A stretch of DNA of 60,166 bases, taken from the NCBI GenBank assembly GCA_041750975.1, contig JBGSYN010000234.1, positions 1-60,166 of the forward strand. Reading direction: 5' to 3'. The notes below the pieces were generated by a model. The model ran no database searches, was not told the origin of the DNA, and worked only from the letters and a program-made list of their open reading frames with translations. This DNA is from JBGSYN01 sp041750975 (GTDB taxonomy: Bacteria; Pseudomonadota; Alphaproteobacteria; Geminicoccales; Geminicoccaceae). Positions 8,951 to 17,675 of this stretch are shown one piece after another. Positions within the stretch are counted from its first letter, which is position 1. The number at the start of each line of letters is the position of its first letter. The position numbers and the translations under genes are program-made.

Positions 8951-10180
8951 TTATTCGGCTGCAAGGGGGATGTCTTCGTCACGCTGGCGTTCCCAATCGA
9001 CCATGTAGTCTCTTGTAATCGGAATGACGTCCCGCTGTTTGGCCAGCTGAATCTGAAAGTTCATTCCCCCAAGTCGACGGAAAAAGAGTTCCGACCCGAC
9101 CAAATAGAATTCCCACATTCGGCAGAAGCGCTCATCGTAGATATCCAGTATTTCGTCACGGTTGGCTTCGAATAGGCAACGCCAGGCTTTCAAGGTCTCG
9201 GCATAGTGCAGCCGCAAAATCTCGATATCCGTAATCCAGAAACCGCAGCGCTCGACCGGTGGGACAACTTCCGAAAGAGCTGGAATATAGCCCCCGGGAA
9301 AAATGTATTTGCGGATCCAGGGGTTGGTCGGCACCGGCCCGCCGGCGTCGCCTATCGAATGGATGACGGCGATGCCGTCTTCCGCGAGCAAGGCGTAAAC
9401 CTGCCTGAAGAATTCGGGATAGTGAACGACGCCGACATGTTCGAACATCCCGACCGAGACGATCCGGTCGAAGCGGTCGTCGAGATCGCGGTAGTCCATC
9501 AAGAGGAATCGAACCCGACCGCTCAACCCTCTGGCGGCGACACGTTCCGTTGCCGCCTTGTATTGCTCTGCCGAAAGCGTGACGCCCGTGACGTCCGCGC
9601 CGCAAGCCTCGGCCAAATAGATGGCAAGTCCGCCCCAGCCTGAGCCGATGTCAAGAATTCGCTGGCCGGGCTCAATCCGAAGCTTGGCCGCGAGATGTCG
9701 TTTCTTAGCCGCCTGAGCTTCTTCGAGGGTGACATCGGGATGATTGAAGTAGGCGCATGAGTACTGCCTGTCGGCATCGAGAAACAACTCATAGAGACGT
9801 CCGGACAGATCATAGTGATGCGCGACGTTGCGCCGCGCACGACCTACCGGATTATACTGGTGCAGGCGACGGGTGAGCGATGCGATAAGATCGGGGATGC
9901 GTGCCATGCCGTGACGGCTATGCTCGTAAATGCCGGTCAGGCAGAGATCGAGGAAATCGTAGAGAGTTCCCTCTTCGACGATGAGCCTGCCGTCCATGAA
10001 GGCTTCGCCTGCGCCAAGTTTCGGATTGAGGACGATCTTCCATTCGGTGGCGGCATCCGCTATGCGGATTTTGACCCTCGGCGTGCTACCGTCGCCCAGT
10101 GTCGCGGTACGGCCCTTGTGGTCGACGAGAACGATTGTGCCGCGACCGATAATGCGACGTATCAGACTCGCAAGGATCAT
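8951..10180 (-). CDS. cfa: Cyclopropane-fatty-acyl-phospholipid synthase family
   Basis: The enzyme transfers a methylene group from S-adenosylmethionine to the double bond of an unsaturated phospholipid chain at the inner membrane. The 409-residue product has an N-terminal lipid-binding region and a methyltransferase domain with ILDIGSGWGGLAIYLAE (SAM binding). YSCAYFNHPDVTLEEAQ and SVGMFEHVGVVHYPEFF are characteristic Cfa blocks. I chose the ATG at 10180 because a near-perfect ribosome site, GGAGGGAG, precedes it; an upstream extension adds 27 unlikely residues. Related mycolic-acid-type or fatty-acid methyltransferases cannot be excluded. Confidence 0.9.
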   Translation of the reverse strand: MILASLIRRIIGRGTIVLVDHKGRTATLGDGSTPRVKIRIADAATEWKIVLNPKLGAGEAFMDGRLIVEEGTLYDFLDLCLTGIYEHSRHGMARIPDLIASLTRRLHQYNPVGRARRNVAHHYDLSGRLYELFLDADRQYSCAYFNHPDVTLEEAQAAKKRHLAAKLRIEPGQRILDIGSGWGGLAIYLAEACGADVTGVTLSAEQYKAATERVAARGLSGRVRFLLMDYRDLDDRFDRIVSVGMFEHVGVVHYPEFFRQVYALLAEDGIAVIHSIGDAGGPVPTNPWIRKYIFPGGYIPALSEVVPPVERCGFWITDIEILRLHYAETLKAWRCLFEANRDEILDIYDERFCRMWEFYLVGSELFFRRLGGMNFQIQLAKQRDVIPITRDYMVDWERQRDEDIPLAAE

Positions 10181-10261
10181 TGTTCTCCCTCCAAAGTGCC
10201 GCGACCGCAGCTTGTCTCTCGACCTTGTGACACATGACGATGGCACAGCGCAGTTATTCAA

Positions 10262-10815
10262 CCACCGGTCCTTGGCGGAGGCTCCTATTCCTTGTTGTTC
10301 GAAGCTGCGCGTCCACGAACACTCGTCACACTTGAAACCACTTTGCGCACCGATTCACGGCGACACCAAGTCCCAATCGTTGTAGCCCATAGTCTAATGT
10401 CAGAAATGCGGCGATGAAAAGCCTTGTTTTCAATGGCTTGGCCGAAGCGTTCGGTAATGCGGCTCTCAATCTACGGCGAGTAATCACTAAGCGAAGTTAA
10501 TGCTCATAGAGCAAAGGTTAGCTAGGTCGTTCGAAGCAGTCGCATCCTTCGAACTGCCGTGGGCGCCAAATAGACGGCGATTTCTGCAAGCGCTGCCAAG
10601 AGCATGATGAACGGTGCCCGTGACCATGCGGAAAGTCGCGACGGCCGGCATCTGATAAATCGAGCTTGGAGTAGCCATCATTCGATATAGGCCGCCTGCT
10701 TGGCAAATACGCAACGGCCTGCGCTCGCTTGCGCAGACAACTGATTGCCTTATCGATAATTGACCAGGCACCGAGTGTATCGATTGCCGACCGCCACTAT
10801 GGTCGCATGAAATTC
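10262..10815. other. Non-coding gap between cfa and the alg44-like gene
   Basis: About 550 bp without a convincing gene. The short frames here (for example a 94-codon one on the minus strand at 10487-10771) match no family I recognise and lack good ribosome sites. A 10-bp palindrome (TTATCGATAA) lies at 10750-10759. The cfa promoter must lie near the left end. I see nothing else. Confidence 0.5.
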
Positions 10816-11877
10816 CTAGGGAAATCTTACCGAAACCAAGGCGCCCAAATCCTCGAATGCGAAGGGCCGGTCAGGGCGGATCGTGACCTGAACCAGCCGC
10901 TGAGACACCGGCAAAGCAGTGTCGCCTGCCTCTAATCCCGCAATTCGGGGGCGATAGTCGATCTTCTCGATTTGCCCGAGCACGGTGTCAGGACGGCCGG
11001 GTATGCGGATCTCGGCGATATCTCCCTGAGAGAGATTTTCCGCTGCCGAAAGCTCGACTTGCGCTCGAACGGCAAGCGGCTGGTCGGCACTGACCAGCAC
11101 GACCACGGTTTCCCCCGGCTGGGCATATTGTCCAGGCTCGAGGATCCAGTCGAGCAGAACGCATTCGCAGGGACTCTCGAGCGTGGCGGTCAGGCCATCA
11201 ACGGCGACGATTTCGCCGACCGGGTGCCCATTAAGGAGTAATTGATCCGTTGCGATCGAACGTATCGTGCCGGCGATCGGCGCTCTAAGCCGATAAATCG
11301 GCGCTTCGATGACTGCCGTTTCCGCACGAACGGTGAGGAACCGTTCGGTGGCTCCAAGGCCGACGAGGCCCGCAAGCGCGATCCCGAGGGCGAGAAGCAA
11401 GCCGTAGCCGAACCAGCGCTTGACCGAGCGGCCCAGCGACTCTTCTACGGTGTAAGGATTGAAACTTTGAGATGCCTGGCGCGCCAGGGCCGTGTTGTCG
11501 CGTCCGGCGATCTCGAGCAGATCGCCGCCGCTCACAATCTCACCCGTCAGATAGGCATCGATCAAATATCGGAAGAGCGAAATCTGCGACTTGGAGAGAC
11601 CACTGAACCTGCAGCCGAACCGGGTATTGTCGTCGACGATATAGACCATCTGACAATCGATCCGCAGCGACACCTCGAAGTCCTCGAAAGGAAAAATCAA
11701 TCGGGCCGGAAAACGTTCGCCGGGTTGTCTCGAGGTCATCTCGGCGGCGATGCCGAAGCCACCCATCGACCAGTCGTCGATCGTGTATCGTGTGCCATCG
11801 ATCTCGATCGCGATCGGGATCTGTAGGCGAACGTGCTGGCGATGGACTTCAGCTTCGTGGACGATTTGGGGTTGCAT
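10816..11877 (-). CDS. Alg44-like PilZ plus HlyD-type membrane protein
   Basis: In alginate producers Alg44 binds cyclic di-GMP and activates the glycosyltransferase Alg8. This 353-residue protein has that architecture. The N-terminal PilZ domain has both c-di-GMP motifs: RxxxR as RQHVR (about residue 13) and DxSxxG as DDWSMGG. A membrane segment follows (YGLLLALGIALAGLVGLG), then a periplasmic HlyD-like region with a lipoyl-like half (APIYRLRAPIAGTIRSI) and a barrel end. The N-terminus (VHEAEVHRQHVRLQIP) closely resembles my memory of Pseudomonas Alg44. The ATG at 11877 has GGAAG nine bases upstream; the longer open frame is spurious because it overlaps alg8. It lies 29 bp after the Alg8-like gene. 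Confidence 0.85.
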   Translation of the reverse strand: MQPQIVHEAEVHRQHVRLQIPIAIEIDGTRYTIDDWSMGGFGIAAEMTSRQPGERFPARLIFPFEDFEVSLRIDCQMVYIVDDNTRFGCRFSGLSKSQISLFRYLIDAYLTGEIVSGGDLLEIAGRDNTALARQASQSFNPYTVEESLGRSVKRWFGYGLLLALGIALAGLVGLGATERFLTVRAETAVIEAPIYRLRAPIAGTIRSIATDQLLLNGHPVGEIVAVDGLTATLESPCECVLLDWILEPGQYAQPGETVVVLVSADQPLAVRAQVELSAAENLSQGDIAEIRIPGRPDTVLGQIEKIDYRPRIAGLEAGDTALPVSQRLVQVTIRPDRPFAFEDLGALVSVRFP

Positions 11878-11906
11878 ATCGTGCACTTCCGAATGATGCG
11901 GGAGAA

Positions 11907-13505
11907 TCAGAACAGCGCCGTCAGCCGTTCGGCGGACGGGAACTCGAGAAGACCGGTTGCAAAGAAGATTGCCGCCGCCAGTGCCAATAATGCGAGACCA
12001 TGCATGTAGGCCGAGACGGTCCGGTGAAAGACCGCGGCGGGTCCAAGGGCGGCTCCGCGGAGATCGATTTTTTGACGGGTCCAGCGTTGCCGATCGAGAT
12101 GGAAGAGGACAAAGGTCTTGATGAGCGCCCCGTAGACCTGATTGTAGTAGATCAGCAATGGGTAAAGGCCGGATACCGTGTCGCGGACCGTCAGCAGCAT
12201 GAGTGTCTGGACTAGACGCGTCGTCGCGACCCATAGGACATAGGCATACAGAAATACCGGTGTCGCGATGATGCTGAGCGATATAGCGGCAAGCGGTCCA
12301 ACCAGCGGCGTCCACATCGAAAGCCGCTGGTCGATCAGGCACCACCATAGAAAAAACCCGGCTCGGCGCGGGCCCAGGGCAATCGCGCGACCACTGCCGC
12401 GAATCATATTGCCGAACCATCTGAGCATCAGGCTCGTGGTAGCCGCGCCAAAAGTCGGCGCCGGCGGATGCTCGATCGTATAGATCCGGACATCGGAGAC
12501 GTAGAGCATGCGGTGGCCGCGTTCGACGAGCCAGAACCAGGTCGACTTGTCATCCCCAGTCAGGAAAGGCAGCCGTCCGAGCCGCCAATGCTGCATTGCA
12601 TCGTCTTGAATGAGCTTGATGAATCCGGGGTCCGTCGCGACTGTAGCGCGGAAAATCGAAAGTCGTCCGGTCATTGCCAGGAGCCGCTGAGACAAGCCCA
12701 TCGAACACATCAAGAGGTGCCGCTGGGCAAATCGGAGACGGTGCCAGACCGCCATCATGGGCCGTCCCACAACGATCGCGTCTTCGTCGGTCGTCAAGCC
12801 CGAGACGTCAGGCATGATCGCAAGAAAGGGAATGCAGCGCCTAAGACAGTTCGGCTCGATCAAGGTGTCGCCATCCATGACCACGACCGCGGATGACGGC
12901 TGCGGCCGCATGCGCGACACCGCGCGAAGAGCCGAAGCCAGAGCGAACCTTTTGCCCTGACCATCAAGACGAACGACCGCCAGACGAACCCTCTGGGGTG
13001 GCGATAGTTTATAGAACAGGCCTTTCACTAGTCGCTGATCGGCCATTTCGACGAGTGATGCGACGACGGTGACGTCGCCGCCGTACCTGATCGCTTCTTC
13101 GAAAGCGGCCCGATACGCAGCCAACGTTGTCTCCGCGGCGACGCGATAGCTCGTGATCACGATGAAGACCGGCGGCAGCAGGCTCGTTGTCGAGCCTGCT
13201 CGCGTGCCCGGGTCAGATCCTGTGGGATCTTCGCCAGGACCGTCGGACGCGTCGTCATCGTGAGCGGCAGTGGGGATCGGACGCTCGACCCACCGCAGCC
13301 AGCGATCGGCAGTCTGCCGCCAGCGCGGAAAGACGATGTGGCGATAGATCAATGAGCGGACGAAATGCGTCAATCCCCAGCCATAGCGCCAGATGCCGAC
13401 GAGGCCGATGATCAAGACAAAAGTCTTCGAGCCGGGCTGCCAGATCGTGTCCGGTGCATTGAGCGCGAGTGCCACCCAGGCGAGCATATAGATCACTAGC
13501 GTCAT
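11907..13505 (-). CDS. Alg8-like family 2 glycosyltransferase (mannuronan-synthase type)
   Basis: A 532-residue inner-membrane processive glycosyltransferase. N-terminal membrane segments (TLVIYMLAWVALALNAPDT, TFVLIIGLVGIW) precede a cytoplasmic GT2 domain with VVMDGDTLIEPN (DxD), TGDDKSTWFWL (catalytic base region) and MLRWFGNMIR (QxxRW-like). Three or four further membrane helices follow. FRATVATDPGFIKLIQDD is a block I associate with Alg8. The start at ATG 13505 is preferred; a TTG at 13541 lacks a ribosome site. It sits upstream of the Alg44-like gene and diverges from a response regulator. Alginate export, epimerase, lyase and precursor genes are absent nearby, so the polymer may not be alginate. 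Confidence 0.85.
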   Translation of the reverse strand: MTLVIYMLAWVALALNAPDTIWQPGSKTFVLIIGLVGIWRYGWGLTHFVRSLIYRHIVFPRWRQTADRWLRWVERPIPTAAHDDDASDGPGEDPTGSDPGTRAGSTTSLLPPVFIVITSYRVAAETTLAAYRAAFEEAIRYGGDVTVVASLVEMADQRLVKGLFYKLSPPQRVRLAVVRLDGQGKRFALASALRAVSRMRPQPSSAVVVMDGDTLIEPNCLRRCIPFLAIMPDVSGLTTDEDAIVVGRPMMAVWHRLRFAQRHLLMCSMGLSQRLLAMTGRLSIFRATVATDPGFIKLIQDDAMQHWRLGRLPFLTGDDKSTWFWLVERGHRMLYVSDVRIYTIEHPPAPTFGAATTSLMLRWFGNMIRGSGRAIALGPRRAGFFLWWCLIDQRLSMWTPLVGPLAAISLSIIATPVFLYAYVLWVATTRLVQTLMLLTVRDTVSGLYPLLIYYNQVYGALIKTFVLFHLDRQRWTRQKIDLRGAALGPAAVFHRTVSAYMHGLALLALAAAIFFATGLLEFPSAERLTALF

Positions 13506-13791
13506 GGCGTTAAGAAACGGCTCCCGAGGCTTGGTTTGCAACGTCGATCAGATCAGGCAGGGCGTTACATGCTGGGCATGGGCGGCGCCACCAATCAGGA
13601 AAGGCCCAACATCATTCTGGGCGCTCTTGGTAATTTTTCCGTTAACGACGAGCGCCCCGGCGGCAATTCCAGTTTTCCGCCAAAGCGCAATCTTTCAACG
13701 GTGTGGATCTTTGCCTAGAGTGCCGCTGACTAAAACCAGCAAACCGTGCCCTAGCAAGGTCGGGCTATCAATTCGGAGTTCGAGATCGCCC

Positions 13792-14478
13792 ATGAAAACT
13801 GGAAACCGGATCCTCATCGTCGATGACGACGAACCATTCCGTCAAGAACTCTCGGAGCAGCTTGCTTTGCATGAAGGCATGGAAGTCGAGGCGGCCGGCA
13901 CCGGCAAGCAGGCCATGGAACTTGCCGCGGGCCATTCCTTCGACGCGATCATTCTCGATGTCGGTCTGCCCGACACCGACGGCCGCGATCTTTGCAAGCT
14001 CTTGCGCAAAAGTGGGGTCAAATCACCGATCATCATGCTTACCGCGCATGACGGCGACGCCGATACGATCCTCGGTCTGGATAGTGGTGCCAATGACTAT
14101 ATCACCAAACCGTTTCGCTTGGGCGTACTCATGGCCCGGTTGCGCGCTCAGTTGCGGCAATTCGAACTCAGCGATGACGCAAATTTCAAGATCGGACCGT
14201 ACGGATTTCGGCCCGCCGCCAAGATGCTCATCACCGAAAACGACCGGAAGATCCATCTGACCGAGAAGGAGACGGCCATCTTGAAATATCTCTATCGCGT
14301 CGGCGACCGTGCCGTCACACGCGAGGTGCTGCTCGACGAGGTTTGGGGCTACAACGCCGGCGTCACGACCCACACGCTCGAAACCCACATCTATCGGTTG
14401 CGCCAGAAGATCGAGCCGGTAGGGGGCGAAACGAACTTGCTCGTGACCGAGCCTGGAGGCTATCGCCTGGTCCGATGA
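13792..14478 (+). CDS. OmpR-family response regulator, orphan
   Basis: A 228-residue DNA-binding response regulator. The receiver domain has the acidic pocket VDDDE (10-14), phospho-acceptor D56 in ILDVGLPDTDG, T84 in MLTAHDGD and K106 in DYITKPFR. The C-terminal winged helix (about 150-228) has the typical TEKETAILKYL, VLLDEVWGYN and THTLETHIYRLRQKIEP. No histidine kinase is adjacent. It is transcribed away from the Alg8-Alg44 pair across 286 bp, which makes control of that pair plausible but unproven. Confidence 0.9.
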   Translation: MKTGNRILIVDDDEPFRQELSEQLALHEGMEVEAAGTGKQAMELAAGHSFDAIILDVGLPDTDGRDLCKLLRKSGVKSPIIMLTAHDGDADTILGLDSGANDYITKPFRLGVLMARLRAQLRQFELSDDANFKIGPYGFRPAAKMLITENDRKIHLTEKETAILKYLYRVGDRAVTREVLLDEVWGYNAGVTTHTLETHIYRLRQKIEPVGGETNLLVTEPGGYRLVR

Positions 14479-14498
14479 TCGCGCAACCTCCCAGGCTG

Positions 14499-15296
14499 CT
14501 AAAACGAAAAGTCGACGGTGACCGGCACATGGTCGGAAGGTTTGTCCCACCCTCGGACCTGTCTTTCGATTCGTGCATCGGCGATACCATTCTCGAGGGC
14601 GGGTGAAACCCAAATGTGATCGAGTCGCCGCCCTCGATCCGATAGCTCCCAGTTGCGGGCACGGTAGCTCCACCAGCTGTAGAGCTTGATATCGGGGCCA
14701 GCGATGCGCCGAACGGCGTCGACGAAATCGTGCGACCGGCGCAGGCGATCCAGGGCTTCGACTTCGATCGGAGTATGGCTCACTACGTCCAGCAACTGCT
14801 TGTGGCTCCACACATCCGTCGGCAAAGGTGCGATGTTCAGATCACCGACCAGGATGATTTTTCGGTCCGATCTGCGCTCGGCTTCGAACCAGGCCGCGAG
14901 ATCCGACAGCATATCGAGCTTGTGGGCGAATTTGGGATTCGTCAGCCGATCCGGAATATCGCCGCCGGCCGGAATATAGAGATTGTGGAGTTCAATGCCG
15001 CCTTCGAGGACCACGACGGCATGCCGGGCATGATCGATGCCGCACCACGCGTGTGAGATCGAGTTTGACAGCGGTAGTTTCGAGAGGATCGCAACGCCAT
15101 GATAGGCACGCTGTCCATTCAGGAAGTGGTGATGGTAGCCCAGCGCCTCGAACCAAGCGCTTGGAAACTTGTCGTTCTCGATCTTGGTTTCCTGCAGACA
15201 CAGAATGTCAGGACCCTCAGCCGCAACGAATCGCCGAATCAGTTCCTCACGCAGGCGAACGGAGTTTACATTCCAACTTGTCAAGCGAATCTTCAA
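14499..15296 (-). CDS. xthA: Exodeoxyribonuclease III family nuclease
   Basis: A 265-residue Mg-dependent endonuclease/exonuclease of the EEP fold that cuts DNA at abasic sites. Motifs are SWNVNSVR (N7 region), LCLQETKIEND (metal Glu), YHHHFLNGQRAYHGVAIL, LVGDLNIAP (Asp-Asn pair), and the C-terminal RRLDHIWVS and SDHVPVTVDF (catalytic Asp-His). Length is normal for ExoIII. The gene converges on the response regulator with 20 bp between stops. Confidence 0.93.
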   Translation of the reverse strand: MKIRLTSWNVNSVRLREELIRRFVAAEGPDILCLQETKIENDKFPSAWFEALGYHHHFLNGQRAYHGVAILSKLPLSNSISHAWCGIDHARHAVVVLEGGIELHNLYIPAGGDIPDRLTNPKFAHKLDMLSDLAAWFEAERRSDRKIILVGDLNIAPLPTDVWSHKQLLDVVSHTPIEVEALDRLRRSHDFVDAVRRIAGPDIKLYSWWSYRARNWELSDRGRRLDHIWVSPALENGIADARIERQVRGWDKPSDHVPVTVDFSF

Positions 15297-15398
15297 GCGT
15301 CATTCCCCAAGGTGCAGCATCCACCCAGGAGGCGCTTAGGGGAAAATGGAATTCCTGGCAAATGTCCAGGCACTTGCGGCGTGCGCCCCTGTCTGGCG

Positions 15399-15422
15399 CC
15401 GAGCACTATGCTTGGTGCTCGG
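15399..15422. repeat. Inverted repeat upstream of the broken HdeD-like gene
   Basis: Eight-base perfect arms CCGAGCAC and GTGCTCGG flank an 8-base loop. It lies in the 177-bp gap upstream of the HdeD-like pseudogene and about 100 bp upstream of xthA on the other strand. It could be an operator or a stem-loop in either leader; there is no T-tract, so a terminator is less likely. Confidence 0.4.
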
Positions 15423-15473
15423 AACCTGAGGAAATGTCGCCGTAAGGGCGAGCATCAGAGTCCGGGATTCTTC

Positions 15474-16044
15474 ATGGCAGTACCGACACCATCCGAACTC
15501 AAGCCGCTGTAAGAGACACTTAAGCGTCATGCCGGCTGGCTGTCGGCGGTCGGCATCGTCTGGATGGTCATGGGAGCGTTGGCGATTCTACTGCCGGCAG
15601 CCGCCTCCATTGCGATCAATTATCTGATCGGCGCGCTACTGCTCATCGGCGGCACCGCCCAATTCGTGCAAGCCTGGCGTGCCAAGGACTGGAGCGGGTT
15701 CTTTTGTCATGCGCTGGGCGCCCCCTTGGCAATTCTGGCAGGCGCCTTCCTGGTACTCTTTCCTTTACGCGGCACGATCTTGCTAACCCTTGTGCTGGCG
15801 GCTTTTTTCGTGGCGTCCGGGGCCTTGCGCGGCTGGACCGCGTTCACTTCATCGCGAGATCAAAAACTGGGCCTGGATGGCGGTCAGTGCTCTTCTCAGC
15901 GTCGTCGTCGTCGGCTTGATGATCTGGTCTGAGTTGCCTGGCTGGGCCGCGTGGGCGCTGGATCTTCTCGTCGGCATCGAGTTTCTTTTTGCCGGGACCA
16001 GCCTCATCATGTTGGCTCGCGGGGTGCGGTCGACGCGACCTTAG
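15474..16044 (+). pseudogene. HdeD/DUF308-like membrane protein, broken by a stop and a frameshift
   Basis: The family consists of small proteins with about six membrane helices linked to acid stress in enterobacteria. The reading starts at ATG 15474 (MAVPTPSELKPL), hits TAA at 15510-15512, and continues in the same frame with ETLKRHAGWLSAVGIVWMVMG, the usual N-terminal HdeD block. Near 15849 the frame shifts: the last part of the domain (HREIKNWAWMAVSALLSVVV and the final helix, ending LARGVRST) is in the next frame up to the TAG at 16044. The join needs one base fewer. Two independent lesions suggest decay, although a sequencing error could explain either one. A shorter protein could still start at ATG 15564 but would lose the last two helices. 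Confidence 0.8.
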
Positions 16045-16047
16045 GCT

Positions 16048-16911
16048 TCAGCCCCCGAGGAACAAGCGACCTACATCGGGATCGCCCAAAAGATCGCGGC
16101 CACGCCCGGCGATCGCAAGCTCGCCAGCGACCAATACGTAGCCGATATCGGCAAACTCCAGGCCCTTTTTGGCGTTTTGCTCGACCATGATGATGGTCTT
16201 GCCGTCCTCGTGCTGAAGTCCGTCCAGAATATCGAACACGGTATTGATAAAGCGTGGCTCGAGACCGATCGACGGTTCGTCGACCAGCAGGATCTCCGGG
16301 TCCATCACCAAGGCGCGCGAGATCTCCAGCAGGCGCCTTTCGCCGCCCGAAAGAACCCTGGCCTGGTGCTTGCGGCGATCGGCAAGCCTCGAATACTTCT
16401 CGAAGACGCGCTCGGTGGCTCGCCTGGCCTCCTGCCGGCTATCCATCAGATAGCCGCCCATCAAGAGGTTTTCCTCAACCGTCATGCCGGGAAAGACGGA
16501 TTTGTCCTGAAGGATGTAGGCGATGCCGGCCCGCTTCAGCTTCTCGTCCGCGGAGAGCCTTGTCACATCCCGTGGCGTGTCGCTACCGACCCGGATAGCG
16601 CCGGACATGATCGTCGTGAAGCCGAAGATCGAATGCAAAACCGTAGACTTGCCGGCGCCGTTGGGGCCGATCAGGCAAAGCGACTGACCTTGCCCAACCC
16701 GCAGATTGAAATCATGCAGGATCTCCATCTTGCCATAGCCTGCGCGCAATCGGTCGATTTCGAGATAGCATCCGCCATCCACCAATGCCGAAAGCTCGTC
16801 GACCGAAACCTGATGAGCGATGGCCCTTGCCTGGCGGTCGACTTCCTCGACCGAGATGACGGTATCGACGGACCCCAGATGATAGCCACGCGACTTGCCT
16901 TTATCGGCCAT
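16048..16911 (-). CDS. Branched-chain amino-acid-type ABC transporter ATPase (LivF-like)
   Basis: One of two cytoplasmic ATPases of a HAAT-type importer. The 287-residue product has Walker A GPNGAGKST, signature LSGGERRLLEISRAL, Walker B ILLVDEPSIGL and switch His in MVEQNAKKG (the usual EQN of LivF). About 45 N-terminal residues precede the ATPase domain, longer than E. coli LivF. The ATG at 16911 overlaps the stop of the LivG-like gene by one base (TGATG), so translation is probably coupled. It is the last gene of the transporter operon. Confidence 0.9.
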   Translation of the reverse strand: MADKGKSRGYHLGSVDTVISVEEVDRQARAIAHQVSVDELSALVDGGCYLEIDRLRAGYGKMEILHDFNLRVGQGQSLCLIGPNGAGKSTVLHSIFGFTTIMSGAIRVGSDTPRDVTRLSADEKLKRAGIAYILQDKSVFPGMTVEENLLMGGYLMDSRQEARRATERVFEKYSRLADRRKHQARVLSGGERRLLEISRALVMDPEILLVDEPSIGLEPRFINTVFDILDGLQHEDGKTIIMVEQNAKKGLEFADIGYVLVAGELAIAGRGRDLLGDPDVGRLFLGG

Positions 16912-17675
16912 CAATGGGCACCGAGATAAGCATCGATGACACGCTGGTCCTGCTGGACTTCATCGGGCGGGCCGGATGCCAGCAGTTCGCCGTGAGCAAG
17001 GCAGTAGACGGTCTCCGCCATGTTCATGATCACCCGCATATTGTGCTCAATAACGAAAAGGGTGATGCCGAAATCGGCGTTGGCCCGTGTCAGCCGGTCG
17101 ATCAGGCCGTTGATCAGTGTCGGATTGATCCCGGCAGTGGGTTCGTCCAGGAGCAGAACTTCAGGGTCGTTCATCAGCGCCATAGCGAATTCGAGCAGCT
17201 TTTGCTGTCCGAAGCTCAACTCACCCGCCCGCAACATACGCTTTTGGTAGAGCCCGACGAATTCGAGCAATTGCTCGGCCTTCTCGTGGACCTCGACATC
17301 CCGACTGGCGAACATATCGCGCCAGCCCATGCGTCGATGCGGCACGGAAATCAGCATGTTCTCGACGCAGTTCATTTTCGCGTAGATGCGCGTTTGCTGA
17401 AACGTCCGGAGCAGGCCCAGTCGTGCGATTTCCTGCACCTTCAGGCTCGAGATCTCGCGGCCTTTGAACTTGATCGAGCCTTTGTCGACGGGGTGGTAGC
17501 CCACGATCGAATTGAAGAGGGTGGTTTTGCCGGATCCGTTCGGGCCGATCAGACCGGTAATTTTCCCCTCATCGACCTTGAGCGAAATTTCGTGATTGGC
17601 GACGACGCCGCCGAATGCCTTTGATACGCCCTCGACCTCGATCATGACATCAGGCTCGGGCTTGGACTTCGGCAT
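16911..17675 (-). CDS. Branched-chain amino-acid-type ABC transporter ATPase (LivG-like)
   Basis: The second ATPase of the importer. It has Walker A GPNGSGKTT, signature LSFGQQKLLEFAMAL, Walker B VLLLDEPTAGINP and the LivG-specific FVIEHNMRVIMNMAE. LLRTFQQTRIYAKMNCVENM is the typical Q-loop block. The start is uncertain: ATG at 17675 overlaps the upstream permease gene by 26 bp, while ATG at 17645 begins directly at the conserved IEVEGVSKAFGG. No strong ribosome site decides between them. Confidence 0.9.
   Translation of the reverse strand: MPKSKPEPDVMIEVEGVSKAFGGVVANHEISLKVDEGKITGLIGPNGSGKTTLFNSIVGYHPVDKGSIKFKGREISSLKVQEIARLGLLRTFQQTRIYAKMNCVENMLISVPHRRMGWRDMFASRDVEVHEKAEQLLEFVGLYQKRMLRAGELSFGQQKLLEFAMALMNDPEVLLLDEPTAGINPTLINGLIDRLTRANADFGITLFVIEHNMRVIMNMAETVYCLAHGELLASGPPDEVQQDQRVIDAYLGAH

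Noticed and set aside
10487..10771. 94-codon minus-strand frame in the cfa-alg44 gap
   Set aside because: No recognisable family, poor start and composition unlike nearby proteins; treated as non-coding.
10816..12420. 534-codon frame as a single large protein over alg44 and part of alg8
   Set aside because: Its first 181 codons lie in the wrong frame over the end of the alg8-like gene; the real start is at 11877.
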